36,457 nucleotides of DNA from Methylobacter sp. (GCA_026399025.1 JAPLRU010000085.1:1-36457), one strand, 5' to 3'; positions 10,204 through 18,330 are shown, counted from the stretch's first letter. Program-made: numbers and translations. The notes: generated from the letters alone by a model not told the origin.

Positions 10204-10269
10204 GCCACCCTGCCGGTTGGGCCTTTCGTTAGGCTCAATCGGTAGCGCGTTAACCATGTAGGGAGCACT

Positions 10270-11130
10270 ATGACTATGTCAAAAAAACAACTTTACCGGC
10301 CGTTTTATCGGCAATGTTACCTGAACACCGGCGGCTGGATTCCAATGCAGCCGCTGGACCGCAAACTTGAACTGGGCGATTTCGGCCAAATCCGGCAAGG
10401 CCGACTGACGCCGTTGGGCAATATCTGTAAGCTCAGGCTGGTCTATGAAATAAAAAGCACCGAGCTGATCGCCCTGAACCCCGACGACTGGCGGCTTGAA
10501 TCCGGCTTGGCCAATATCCACGGCAGTACGGAAACCCAGACCGACGAGAAAAACAAGCTGATCGCGTTCAGCAACCAAGTATTTAACTTTGAAAGCCAAG
10601 GCGACTTTATTTTCCATGGCGCCAAACCCAAGGCCCGGCTGATCGCCAACTGGAGCGAATTTAAACACGACATCATCCTGAAACTGACCCAAGCCGATTA
10701 CAGCTTGCGCGATGTTTACGTGACTACCGCCGTCGCCACCGTCAACCACTGGGGCCTGGCGATTGCCGGCGCCGACGGCGCGCAACTGGAATTAACCGCC
10801 GAAAGCGCCGACGCCGATCATTTCGCCCTGCTCAGCCACCCGACCGCGATGGCCCGGCAACGCCAGCATATTGCCGCTTTCGAACACGGTTCCGAACGCC
10901 CCGGCCACTTTTTTAAAGCCAAAAAACTGGTGCTGTCCGACCACAAAAAAGACCAATTGCTGGGCCAGATGCTGAGCCAGAATGTACCGCTGGACAGCGA
11001 CGAACTGGCCAATTGGCTGAATGCCGATCTGTTGAACCGGGTGCGTTTAAACGAATTGAACGCGACTAACTGTCTGGATTACTTCGACTGGGCGGACGCC
11101 AGCCTGGACGATGTCGAGAAACTATGTTGA
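10270..11130 (+). CDS. Unrecognised eCIS-locus protein
   Basis: A 286-residue soluble protein of unknown family. The first 50 residues have a compact pattern (YLNTGGWIPMQPLD, then GDFGQI and TPLGNI). This is followed by a probably beta-rich section to about residue 190 (YVTTAVATV, WGLAIAG) and a charged helical C-terminus. It has no transmembrane segment or export signal and only two or three cysteines. The ribosome site GGGAG lies 4 bases before the ATG. The gene overlaps the ATPase start by 7 bases, so the two are translationally coupled and probably act together. That coupling and the position inside the eCIS operon are the only functional clues; it could be an assembly factor, a cargo protein or a structural cap. 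Confidence 0.6.
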   Translation: MTMSKKQLYRPFYRQCYLNTGGWIPMQPLDRKLELGDFGQIRQGRLTPLGNICKLRLVYEIKSTELIALNPDDWRLESGLANIHGSTETQTDEKNKLIAFSNQVFNFESQGDFIFHGAKPKARLIANWSEFKHDIILKLTQADYSLRDVYVTTAVATVNHWGLAIAGADGAQLELTAESADADHFALLSHPTAMARQRQHIAAFEHGSERPGHFFKAKKLVLSDHKKDQLLGQMLSQNVPLDSDELANWLNADLLNRVRLNELNATNCLDYFDWADASLDDVEKLC

Positions 11131-12491
11131 ATCAAGACGAAACACCGGTGGGGCAACAGCTTAATCTGGCCGAGTTGTACGCCGAGCTGGATTGGCTGGC
11201 GCAAGTGATCGACCAAGTGCTTTGCTCCTACCTGAAACAGGAAGGCCATGAAGCGCACTGGAGCGATATTCCGTTGCCGGACTTCAGCGACAGCGCGGGC
11301 ATCTACGCCAAACTGGTGCGCGACTGGTCGCTCAATGATCATGAACGGCTGGCCTTGGCGCTGACCCTGGCGCCGCATTTAAGGCCGCACATGCTGGACG
11401 TGTTCTTCGGCCTCAACGCCCATTACAACCGCAGCTTTACCGAATTCGGCGGCATCACCGACAAGACCTACAGCGGCTTTTTACCGACCGGGCAAACCCT
11501 GAACTTCCTGATCAGCGCCAACGATCCGCAGTGGCGGATTTCAGCGATGGCGATTCTGGACCCCGGCAGCCGCTTGATGCGCGAACAGGTCTTGGCGTTG
11601 GGTTCGACCGATGACACGCTGCCGTCCATCAGCGGCGCGTTGTCGCTGTCCGATCAATGGTTGCATTATTTTATGACCGGCGAAAAAGTCAGGCCGGAAC
11701 TGAGTGCCGCGTTTCCGGCGCATCCGATCACGACGCCGATGGATTGGCCGGATTTAGTGCTCGAATACCCGGTGATGGCGCAAATCAAGGAGATCAAGAC
11801 TTGGCTGAATCACGGCGACACCTTGATGAACGACTGGGGCTTGGCGAAGAAAATAAAACCGGGTTATCGGGCACTGTTTTTCGGTCCGCCCGGTACCGGC
11901 AAAACCCTGACCGCAACCCTGTTGGCGAAATCGACCGGCCGCGAAGTTTACCGGGTCGATTTATCGATGATCGTGTCCAAATACATCGGCGAGACCGAAA
12001 AAAACCTGTCCAAAGTATTCGACGTAGCGGCTTACAAAGACTGGATCTTGTTTTTCGACGAGGCCGATGCGTTGTTCGGCAAGCGCACCGAAGCCAGTAA
12101 TTCCAACGACCGCCATGCCAATCAGCAAACAGGTTATTTATTGCAACGCATTGAAGACTTTCCGGGCGTGGTGATTCTGGCGACTAATTTAAAGGCCAAT
12201 ATGGACGAAGCGTTTACCCGGCGCTTCCAGGCGATGATTCATTTCACCATGCCCAAGGCCGAAGAGCGTTTACTGTTGTGGCAAAACGCCTTCCACGGCA
12301 GTTGCGAACTGGAAAACGACGTCGATCTGGAAAAAATGGCCAAAGATTACGAACTGGCCGGCGGGGCGATTATTAATGTGTTGCGTTATTGCGCACTGGC
12401 GGCGGTTGGACGCGGCAGCCGGCGGGTCAATAAGGATGAACTGCTGGCGGGGATACGACGGGAGTTTAGGAAAGATAACAAAACCGTTTGA
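11124..12491 (+). CDS. AAA+ ATPase of eCIS (Afp15-like)
   Basis: A 455-residue protein. The AAA+ core occupies about residues 215-445, with Walker A GPPGTGKT (254-261), Walker B ILFFDEAD (308-315), sensor-1 ATN (353-355) and an arginine-finger region TRRF (365-368). The N-terminal 200 residues are a family-specific domain without recognisable motifs. In Afp and PVC clusters a single AAA+ ATPase (Afp15/Pvc15) is encoded near the end of the structural genes. It is needed for particle assembly or for loading effectors, and it is not part of the mature particle. It overlaps the preceding gene by 7 bases. Two DUF4157 effector genes follow at once, which fits an ATPase that handles cargo. The catalytic residues appear intact. 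Confidence 0.85.
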   Translation: MLNQDETPVGQQLNLAELYAELDWLAQVIDQVLCSYLKQEGHEAHWSDIPLPDFSDSAGIYAKLVRDWSLNDHERLALALTLAPHLRPHMLDVFFGLNAHYNRSFTEFGGITDKTYSGFLPTGQTLNFLISANDPQWRISAMAILDPGSRLMREQVLALGSTDDTLPSISGALSLSDQWLHYFMTGEKVRPELSAAFPAHPITTPMDWPDLVLEYPVMAQIKEIKTWLNHGDTLMNDWGLAKKIKPGYRALFFGPPGTGKTLTATLLAKSTGREVYRVDLSMIVSKYIGETEKNLSKVFDVAAYKDWILFFDEADALFGKRTEASNSNDRHANQQTGYLLQRIEDFPGVVILATNLKANMDEAFTRRFQAMIHFTMPKAEERLLLWQNAFHGSCELENDVDLEKMAKDYELAGGAIINVLRYCALAAVGRGSRRVNKDELLAGIRREFRKDNKTV

Positions 12492-12505
12492 GCGAGTGCG
12501 ACCTG

Positions 12506-12535
12506 CGTAGCGTGCGGTGAGGCACGAACCGCACG
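12506..12535. repeat. REP palindrome, copy 1
   Basis: A 30-bp element (CGTAGCGTGCGGTGAGGCAC, then GAACCGCACG) with a GTGCGGT/ACCGCAC stem. The same element recurs at 14233-14262, 15971-16000 and 16537-16566. This copy starts 15 bases after the ATPase stop and lies in the leader of the first effector gene. It could fold in mRNA and act as a partial terminator or mRNA stabiliser. Confidence 0.85.
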
Positions 12536-12576
12536 AGTCCAGGAAAAAGATTTAAAAGAACCAACCGGAGAACACC

Positions 12577-14163
12577 ATGAGCAAATTGACTTACCAACAG
12601 CGCGGCAACCAAAACAGCAGAATACCGATCAGCCAGCGACGTATGGAAGGAGGCCGGGCGCTGGAAGACAATCGCACCGTTTTTGCCGCCAAGCAATTAA
12701 AACAAGGCGAGACGGCTCAGCGAGTCGAAGAGGAAGACGAGCTGGTACAAGGAAAATCCGGGGCTGCGCAACTCGCCAAAGATGACGAAGAAGAAACGGC
12801 CCAGGCTAAATTCTCCAACCTAGCACCGCCCGTGCAACGGGAGGAGCAGCCCGCCAAACCCAACAACACAGGCCTGCCGGACAACCTGAAAAACGGCGTC
12901 GAATCGTTGTCCGGACTGTCGATGGACAACGTCAAAGTGCATTACAACTCGGCTAAGCCCCAACAACTGAATGCGCTGGCTTATGCTCAGGGGACGAATA
13001 TCCACATCGGGCCGGGGCAGGAGCAGCATTTGCCGCATGAGGCTTGGCATGTGGTTCAGCAGGCGCAGGGGCGAGTAAAGCCGACTATGCAGATGAAAGG
13101 TGTTGTGCCGATTAATGATGACAACAACTTGGAAGCTGAAGCTGATGTGGCCGGAAGAAAAGCGCTACAAATGCGGACGGATATGTACAATGCAGGACCT
13201 GAGCCTGCATATTCTTCACACCTTATTTCTTCCCAACATTTCTCGCAAGACCAACCGTTTAATAAAACTTCGAATATTGAAGCTATGCCATCTTTAAGTG
13301 GGGTAGTTCAACGCTTACTAATACCTTTTAAATCCCCTGCGGTTCCAGATGCGGATGAAGCAAACGTAATAATCGATGCCAATACAATTGATGCCATAAC
13401 TACGGCGGCCTATACCAATACATGGGACCGTATCAATGCATCCGTTGCTCCTCTTAACCCGGTTCCACTGGATATTGCGCAGTTCCCCGGTGCTTCGGAA
13501 GGACATTTTACATTTATGATCGACCAATTACAGGGAACCAACGATACTTTAAAGGCAGCGGCAGTTGGCTATGTAATTGAGGATCAGGTAACTAATGGTG
13601 GAATACCTGGGACAGTTGATTCGCAGGTTGGTGTTGGAAACGCAATACCTGATTTTGTCAGCACGCATAATGGAGCACGTGGTGTAATCGATGTTACTTC
13701 GAGCGGACAAATAGGCCACGTGATGGATAAGGCTTTCAACAAAGCTACTTTTGCCTATATTGGGGAAGCCACTTATCAATCTATCGATTTTGGAGCTTTC
13801 GGGGGCGTGGCTCCTATGCTGGGAGGAGCAGCGGCGGCTCTCGCACAACAAGCTAAACAGAGACGAGCCAATGCGCATATTGGAAGTGTTCGATATCAAA
13901 TTCTCCAACACATTCAATTATATTCGGAGGGCATTAAGTCGGGCGATGTCAATTATCAAGCTGAAAAAGAAAATCTCAGAAACGGAATTCTTGGCTTGCC
14001 TAACGACGCTATATGGACAGGGATGCAAATAAATAACATCGACCAGCTAATAGCCAACCTCAATGCTCAATTAGATGCCAATTTTCACGTCCCATCACTG
14101 ACACAAATAATAACAGACACTCAAAATAACTACCTTGTTCCAGGAAATCCGATGTGGCCATAA
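12577..14163 (+). CDS. DUF4157 eCIS effector with candidate PD-(D/E)XK-like nuclease domain
   Basis: A 528-residue protein. Residues 1-90 are polar and charge-rich (an acidic run around 50-74) and probably unstructured. Residues about 98-195 form a DUF4157 domain with the HExxH-type motif HEAWH (154-158); this domain is a known marker of eCIS cargo. After the junction VVQR-LLIP (243-250) comes a distinct domain. It has E335, a PD pair at 358-359, then IDVT (371-374) and SSGQ. This E, PD, D-x-T spacing resembles PD-(D/E)XK nuclease folds, so DNA or RNA cleavage is a reasonable hypothesis, unproven. The C-terminal coding part (from about 13100) is visibly more AT-rich than the N-terminal part, suggesting a swapped-in module. 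No obvious immunity gene follows. The start has CCGGAGA 7 bases upstream, identical to the next gene. Confidence 0.8.
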   Translation: MSKLTYQQRGNQNSRIPISQRRMEGGRALEDNRTVFAAKQLKQGETAQRVEEEDELVQGKSGAAQLAKDDEEETAQAKFSNLAPPVQREEQPAKPNNTGLPDNLKNGVESLSGLSMDNVKVHYNSAKPQQLNALAYAQGTNIHIGPGQEQHLPHEAWHVVQQAQGRVKPTMQMKGVVPINDDNNLEAEADVAGRKALQMRTDMYNAGPEPAYSSHLISSQHFSQDQPFNKTSNIEAMPSLSGVVQRLLIPFKSPAVPDADEANVIIDANTIDAITTAAYTNTWDRINASVAPLNPVPLDIAQFPGASEGHFTFMIDQLQGTNDTLKAAAVGYVIEDQVTNGGIPGTVDSQVGVGNAIPDFVSTHNGARGVIDVTSSGQIGHVMDKAFNKATFAYIGEATYQSIDFGAFGGVAPMLGGAAAALAQQAKQRRANAHIGSVRYQILQHIQLYSEGIKSGDVNYQAEKENLRNGILGLPNDAIWTGMQINNIDQLIANLNAQLDANFHVPSLTQIITDTQNNYLVPGNPMWP

Positions 14164-14232
14164 TTCCCCTGAGGATTGTCGTGGAAAAAAGGCTACGGTA
14201 GCAGGATTATTCATGGCTCGATTCTCTAAGCC

Positions 14233-14262
14233 CGTAGCGTGCGGTGAGGTACGAACCGCACG
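14233..14262. repeat. REP palindrome, copy 2
   Basis: The same 30-bp element as at 12506, with one visible base difference (GGT in place of GGC). It lies 40 bases before the second effector gene. The shared stretch runs on into the common leader AACCAACCGGAGAACACC, so leader, REP and N-terminal coding region appear to have been duplicated as one unit. Confidence 0.85.
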
Positions 14263-14302
14263 AGATCAGGAAAAAATTTAAACGAACCAACCGGAGAACA
14301 CC

Positions 14303-15934
14303 ATGAGCAAACTGACTTACCAACAGCGCGGCAACCAAAACACCCGGATACCGGTCGGCCAAAAGCGCACGGCAGGCGGCAAGGTGCTGGAAGATAATCG
14401 TGCCGCTTTTGCTGCGAAGCAATTAAAACAAGGCGAGACGGCCCAACTCACGAAAGAGGAAGACGAGCTGTTAAAAGGCAAATCGGGAACTAAACAGCTC
14501 GCTAAAAAAGACGAAGAAGAAATTGGCCAAGCCAAATTCTCCGACCGAGGGCCACCCGTGCAACGCGAGGAACAGCCCGCAAAACCCAACAGCACCGGCT
14601 TGCCGGACAAGCTGAAAAACGGCATCGAATCTCTGTCCGGCCTGTCGATGGACAGCGTCAAAGTGCATTACAACTCGGCCAAGCCTCAGCAATTGAATGC
14701 GTTGGCTTATGCCCAGTATACCGATATTCATGTCGGGGCGGGGCAGGAGCAGCATTTGCCGCATGAGGCTTGGCATGTGGTGCAGCAGGCACAAGGGAGG
14801 GTTAAGCCAACGATGCAGATGAAAGGTGGTGTGTCTGTTAATGATGATAAGGGGTTGGAGCAGGAGGCGGATATAAACGGAAGGAAAGCCGCCAGCGGAG
14901 AGACTCAAGCTCAAAAGAAATCGACTCTAAATCCCCCTATGGAAGCCATCCAACGACAAATCACTGCCTCTAGCATCATCCAGCGTGCTGTTATACCTGT
15001 GTATCTTAAAAATCCGCCAGACGAACCAACGCGGAAGAAGGACAAGGGTGAAGTGGATCAGTTTGCGGAAAACTCTAAGCTAGGAAGCAACGCGGGGGAT
15101 ATAAAGAGTGACTTCAAAACAGGGGGAAGCCTAGCGGGCATTAGCGCACCTGAAAAGATCATTCTTACCGGCCATGGCAACGTGGGAACTCTTAACGGCT
15201 ATAGCGCAAGCGAAGTAGCGAATGGACTTATATCAACTTGGGGGCTTCCCAAAGAATATACTGGTGTGCTCCATCTCTCCTCCTGCAAAGCCGGTGATTC
15301 GGGATATTTTTCCTATCTTTCGCCGAGCCTCGTCGCAGGAGTGTCTGACTCTCTCTTCGGTTATCAGGCCACTGTCGAAGGTCTCAAGGGTAACGTAGTG
15401 ACAGGCGGCAGCCTGAGTACCCGCCCTGGTGTGGATCGCTCTGTCGGTGACAACGAGGCGTTTGAGAGTTACAAGCGCCTCGAACAACAGTATCGAGATC
15501 TGAAAAAGCGACGTGACACTGAATTCTCTAATGGAGAAGGTGGCCTTTCAGAACTCTCTGCCAAATCCTGTCAGATTAAATTGCAAATGATGCAAATGGA
15601 GTTGAAGCGCCTTGAGAGTGCAGCTACAACCCCAAGTTCACTGCTAAGCTCCCTAGGATCTATATTATCTAGCGGAGCAACCAAATTAGAGCTACTCGTA
15701 CAGCAAATAGAGCTACAACAATTAGAGGTGACTAAACATGAGCAGACTGCTAAATCTGAACGGGATCGCATCGGTCTAAAATATAAAGGTGCGCTCGACG
15801 AAATTCTGAATCAGATCGACTCATTAGGCATTCCTTTCGGAGACGAAAGAGTCACTGTGCACCATGGCCCTGCCGACCGCAATACTCTTGCAAATCAGTG
15901 GATTGACTTTTTACTAAAGGAGTCAGAGCTGTAG
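14303..15934 (+). CDS. DUF4157 eCIS effector with candidate clan-CD cysteine peptidase domain
   Basis: A 543-residue protein. Residues 1-195 are nearly identical to the previous effector, including the DUF4157 motif HEAWH (154-158). After the junction IIQR-AVIP (225-232) the sequence is unrelated. It shows LTGHG with H291 and, 37 residues on, LHLSSCKAGD with C328, plus SASEVANGL between them. This His then Cys arrangement after beta-strands is that of clan-CD peptidases, such as the C80 domain of MARTX/TcdB toxins and caspase-like folds. A protease acting in the target cell, or releasing the toxin by self-cleavage, is inferred. Residues about 385-510 are a charged coiled coil, and the last 30 residues have a conserved look (VTVHHGPADRN). 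The start shares the leader and ribosome site of its neighbour. Confidence 0.8.
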   Translation: MSKLTYQQRGNQNTRIPVGQKRTAGGKVLEDNRAAFAAKQLKQGETAQLTKEEDELLKGKSGTKQLAKKDEEEIGQAKFSDRGPPVQREEQPAKPNSTGLPDKLKNGIESLSGLSMDSVKVHYNSAKPQQLNALAYAQYTDIHVGAGQEQHLPHEAWHVVQQAQGRVKPTMQMKGGVSVNDDKGLEQEADINGRKAASGETQAQKKSTLNPPMEAIQRQITASSIIQRAVIPVYLKNPPDEPTRKKDKGEVDQFAENSKLGSNAGDIKSDFKTGGSLAGISAPEKIILTGHGNVGTLNGYSASEVANGLISTWGLPKEYTGVLHLSSCKAGDSGYFSYLSPSLVAGVSDSLFGYQATVEGLKGNVVTGGSLSTRPGVDRSVGDNEAFESYKRLEQQYRDLKKRRDTEFSNGEGGLSELSAKSCQIKLQMMQMELKRLESAATTPSSLLSSLGSILSSGATKLELLVQQIELQQLEVTKHEQTAKSERDRIGLKYKGALDEILNQIDSLGIPFGDERVTVHHGPADRNTLANQWIDFLLKESEL

Positions 15935-15970
15935 TGGTCAAGTTTTTTCAACTCGTAACGTGCGCTCTGC

Positions 15971-16000
15971 CGTAGCGTGCGGTGAGGCGCGAACCGCACG
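15971..16000. repeat. REP palindrome, copy 3
   Basis: A 30-bp REP copy just after the second effector. With copy 4 it forms a direct pair around the transposase remnant. Similarity between copies 3 and 4 extends about 14 bases to the left (CGTGCGCTCTG). Confidence 0.85.
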
Positions 16001-16031
16001 GGAAAGACTTTAGGAACTTCGGGCAAAACAA

Positions 16032-16536
16032 ATGGCAAGACTACCCAGAGCATGTCCAATTGGAATTCCCTAGCATGTGATCCAACGCGGCAATAACCGG
16101 CAGGTGTGCTTTGCCGGTGAGCAAGATTTTGCGGTTTATGCGGGTTGGCTGAAAGATTACTCAAAGCAATATCAGGTCGATATTCATGCTTGGGTATTAA
16201 TGACCGCATCTGCTTTGTACGCCGAGAGCCGCTAATGCGGTCAGCCGGATGATGCAATCGCTGGGCAGACGCTAGGTGAGATATTTCAATTTCAGCTACA
16301 AGCGGACGGGGACGCTTTGGGAAGGCCGATTTAAATCGTGTCCGGTACAGGAAGAAAATTATCTGTTGCAACTTTATCGTTATATTGAGTTAAACCCGGT
16401 CAGAGCAGGAATGGTGGAACAACCCTCGGATTATGCCGGGTCGAGTTACCCAATCAATGCTTTGGGAAAAATATCGGCGTTGTGCACAGCTCGTCCCTTG
16501 TACCTTGCGTTAGGCACCACGTACCGTGCGCTCTGA
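16032..16536 (+). pseudogene. REP-associated tyrosine transposase (RAYT, Y1_Tnp family), inactivated
   Basis: The reading frame can be followed as a RAYT transposase: MARLPRACPIGIP, then a stop, HVIQRGNNRQVCF, a block ending IHAWVLMT, then SRMMQSLGRR, RYFNFSYKRTGTLWEGRFKS, YRYIELNPVRAGMV and a final NALGK. Three lesions are visible. There is an in-frame TAG at 16071. A frameshift near 16202-16210 is best explained by loss of about 8 bases, and it removes the expected NHVH part of the catalytic HUH motif. A second TAG lies at about 16275. The protein cannot be active. RAYTs are single-copy enzymes that mobilise REP elements, and this one is bracketed by direct REP copies. Only the last 86 codons remain open. 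Confidence 0.88.
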
Positions 16537-16566
16537 CGTAGCGTGCGGTGAGGCACGAACCGCACG
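16537..16566. repeat. REP palindrome, copy 4
   Basis: The 30-bp REP copy directly after the transposase remnant, in the same orientation as copy 3. It differs from copy 1 in none of the bases I compared. Confidence 0.85.
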
Positions 16567-16710
16567 GAGAGGCTGCGAGATACTCTACGCTACAACGGGT
16601 TATTCTGGTTAAACTCAATACGTAGATTGTAGAAGCCCAGAACATCAAACTACCGAATTTACTCGAAAACTTACACCCTTTTTCAAAAATAATAATAATA
16701 AGGAAAAACT

Positions 16711-17505
16711 ATGAACTTTTTTTGGATCTATAACCTGCCGGAGCCGTTGTTGGCAGCCATAGTCGTGGGATTGTTTATGGTCCTGGCCGTGTCCGGTTTA
16801 CTGGCGATGCGCCGCTTGCGCAGCTCGCAGTCGGAAGATTCCCGGGCCGGACAGAATGAGCTGGTGAGTAATTACGTATCCGCCATAGGCATGTTTTACG
16901 GCATTACCGTCGGCCTGCTGGCGGTAGGAACATGGGAAAATTACTCGAACATCGATGACGCCCTGGTGGAAGAAGCCTCTCGAATAAATGCCTTATATCA
17001 CGATGTCAGCAGTTATCCTGAACCGAACAAAAGCGAATTGCGCGGCTTATTACAGGATTTTCTGGCTTATGAACTAGGTCCCCAGTGGCAAGCGCAGAAG
17101 GATGGCAACGTTTTGCCCGACGGCGGGTATAAGCTCACTGCTTTTCAAGACGGTTTACTGCGCTTCGAACCGAGTACGGAAACCGAAAAAATCGTCCATG
17201 CGGAAACCTTTGCTCAATTCAACCGCTATTCGGAAATTCGTCTCCACCGTTTGGCCCATGTTACCGCCGGTTTGTCGGTTACATTGTGGTATGTGGTATT
17301 TATCGGTGGATGGGTAAGTATTATCATGACTTATTTTTTCGAGTATCCTTGTATTCGCCTGCACATAACCATGACTGCCTTGATGTCCGCTTTCATCGGT
17401 CTACTGGTATTTTTGATCGTGGATATGGATTGGCCTTTCCGCGGCGATTTTAGCGTCAGCCCGGAGCCGCTACAAATGATACTGGATAAGATGTTGGATC
17501 AGTAA
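16711..17505 (+). CDS. DUF4239 (bestrophin-like) inner-membrane protein
   Basis: A 264-residue membrane protein with four likely transmembrane segments: about residues 11-32, 53-75, 190-210 and 215-238. A soluble region of about 110 residues lies between the second and third. The overall layout, with SAIGMFYGITVGLLAVGTW in the second segment, matches the DUF4239 family, distantly related to bestrophin channels. Function in bacteria is not established; ion conductance is only suggested by the family relation. The ribosome site AAGGAAA is well placed before the ATG. Its upstream neighbours are repeats, so it probably has its own promoter, which I could not identify. Confidence 0.8.
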   Translation: MNFFWIYNLPEPLLAAIVVGLFMVLAVSGLLAMRRLRSSQSEDSRAGQNELVSNYVSAIGMFYGITVGLLAVGTWENYSNIDDALVEEASRINALYHDVSSYPEPNKSELRGLLQDFLAYELGPQWQAQKDGNVLPDGGYKLTAFQDGLLRFEPSTETEKIVHAETFAQFNRYSEIRLHRLAHVTAGLSVTLWYVVFIGGWVSIIMTYFFEYPCIRLHITMTALMSAFIGLLVFLIVDMDWPFRGDFSVSPEPLQMILDKMLDQ

Positions 17506-17561
17506 AGGGCCTAAACAAATATCCATCTTCAAAGCCTCAGTTCATCAAAAGGAACCACCGC

Positions 17562-18326
17562 ATGAAAATAATCTCCTGGAATGTCAACGGTGTTCGCGCT
17601 GTGCAAGGCAAAGGCTTTGCCGAAACGCTTGCACTACTCGATGCCGACTGCATTCTGTTGCAGGAAACCAAGGCCCAGGCCGATCAAATCGATAAAGCTT
17701 TAGAAGGCATTGACGGCTACCGGATTTATTCCAATTGCGCCGAACGCAAGGGCTATTCCGGGGTCACGATTTTATCCCGGAAACAACCGCTGCAAATTAG
17801 CTGCGATATCGGCATGGCCGAACATGATTTGGAAGGCCGCGTCATCGTTGCCGAATTCGAGAATTTTTACCTGCTCAATGTGTATGTGCCGAATTCGGGC
17901 GAGGCCTTGGCCCGGCTGGATTACCGCCAAACTTGGGATCGTGAATTTCTGGCTTATTGCCGGCAATTGCAAAGCAAGAAGCCGCTGATTGCTTGCGGCG
18001 ATTTTAATGTCGCTCACCAAGAGATCGATATTGCCCGTCCGAAGCCGAATTACAATAAATCCTCCGGTTATACCCAAGTTGAAATCGACGGTTTCAGCCG
18101 TTTTCTCGACGCCGGACTGGTCGATATTTTCCGGCATTTTCATCCGGACACCGTGGCTTACAGCTGGTGGAGTTTCCGCGCCGGGGCTCGGGCAAAAAAT
18201 GTCGGATGGCGGATCGACTACGTGCTGACCAGCGCAACGATTGTCGATAAGGTCAAGCAGGCTTTTATTTTTCCGGAGATAAGCGGCTCCGATCATTGTC
18301 CGGTCGGCATCGAAATTGATCTTTAA
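17562..18326 (+). CDS. xth: Exodeoxyribonuclease III (AP endonuclease)
   Basis: A 254-residue enzyme of the ExoIII/APE1 family, full length. It cleaves DNA 5' of abasic sites and has 3'-5' exonuclease activity. The catalytic set is complete: N7 (WNVNG), E35 (LLQETK), Y108 (YVPN), D147 and N149 (GDFNVAH), D219 (RIDY) and the D244-H245 pair (SDHCP). The start has AAGGA 8 bases upstream. The following uracil-DNA glycosylase gene begins at the stop or a few bases after it, giving a two-gene base-excision-repair unit: the glycosylase makes abasic sites and this enzyme cuts them. The protein is cytosolic and needs a divalent metal. Confidence 0.95.
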   Translation: MKIISWNVNGVRAVQGKGFAETLALLDADCILLQETKAQADQIDKALEGIDGYRIYSNCAERKGYSGVTILSRKQPLQISCDIGMAEHDLEGRVIVAEFENFYLLNVYVPNSGEALARLDYRQTWDREFLAYCRQLQSKKPLIACGDFNVAHQEIDIARPKPNYNKSSGYTQVEIDGFSRFLDAGLVDIFRHFHPDTVAYSWWSFRAGARAKNVGWRIDYVLTSATIVDKVKQAFIFPEISGSDHCPVGIEIDL

Positions 18327-18330
18327 GCCG

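Noticed and set aside
10279-10785. 168-codon frame on the - strand
   Set aside because: Antisense to the 286-residue gene, which has a ribosome site and operon context; the frame has no recognisable domain.
15895-16371. 158-codon frame on the - strand
   Set aside because: Runs through the REP and RAYT remnant; the + strand clearly reads as a RAYT with lesions.
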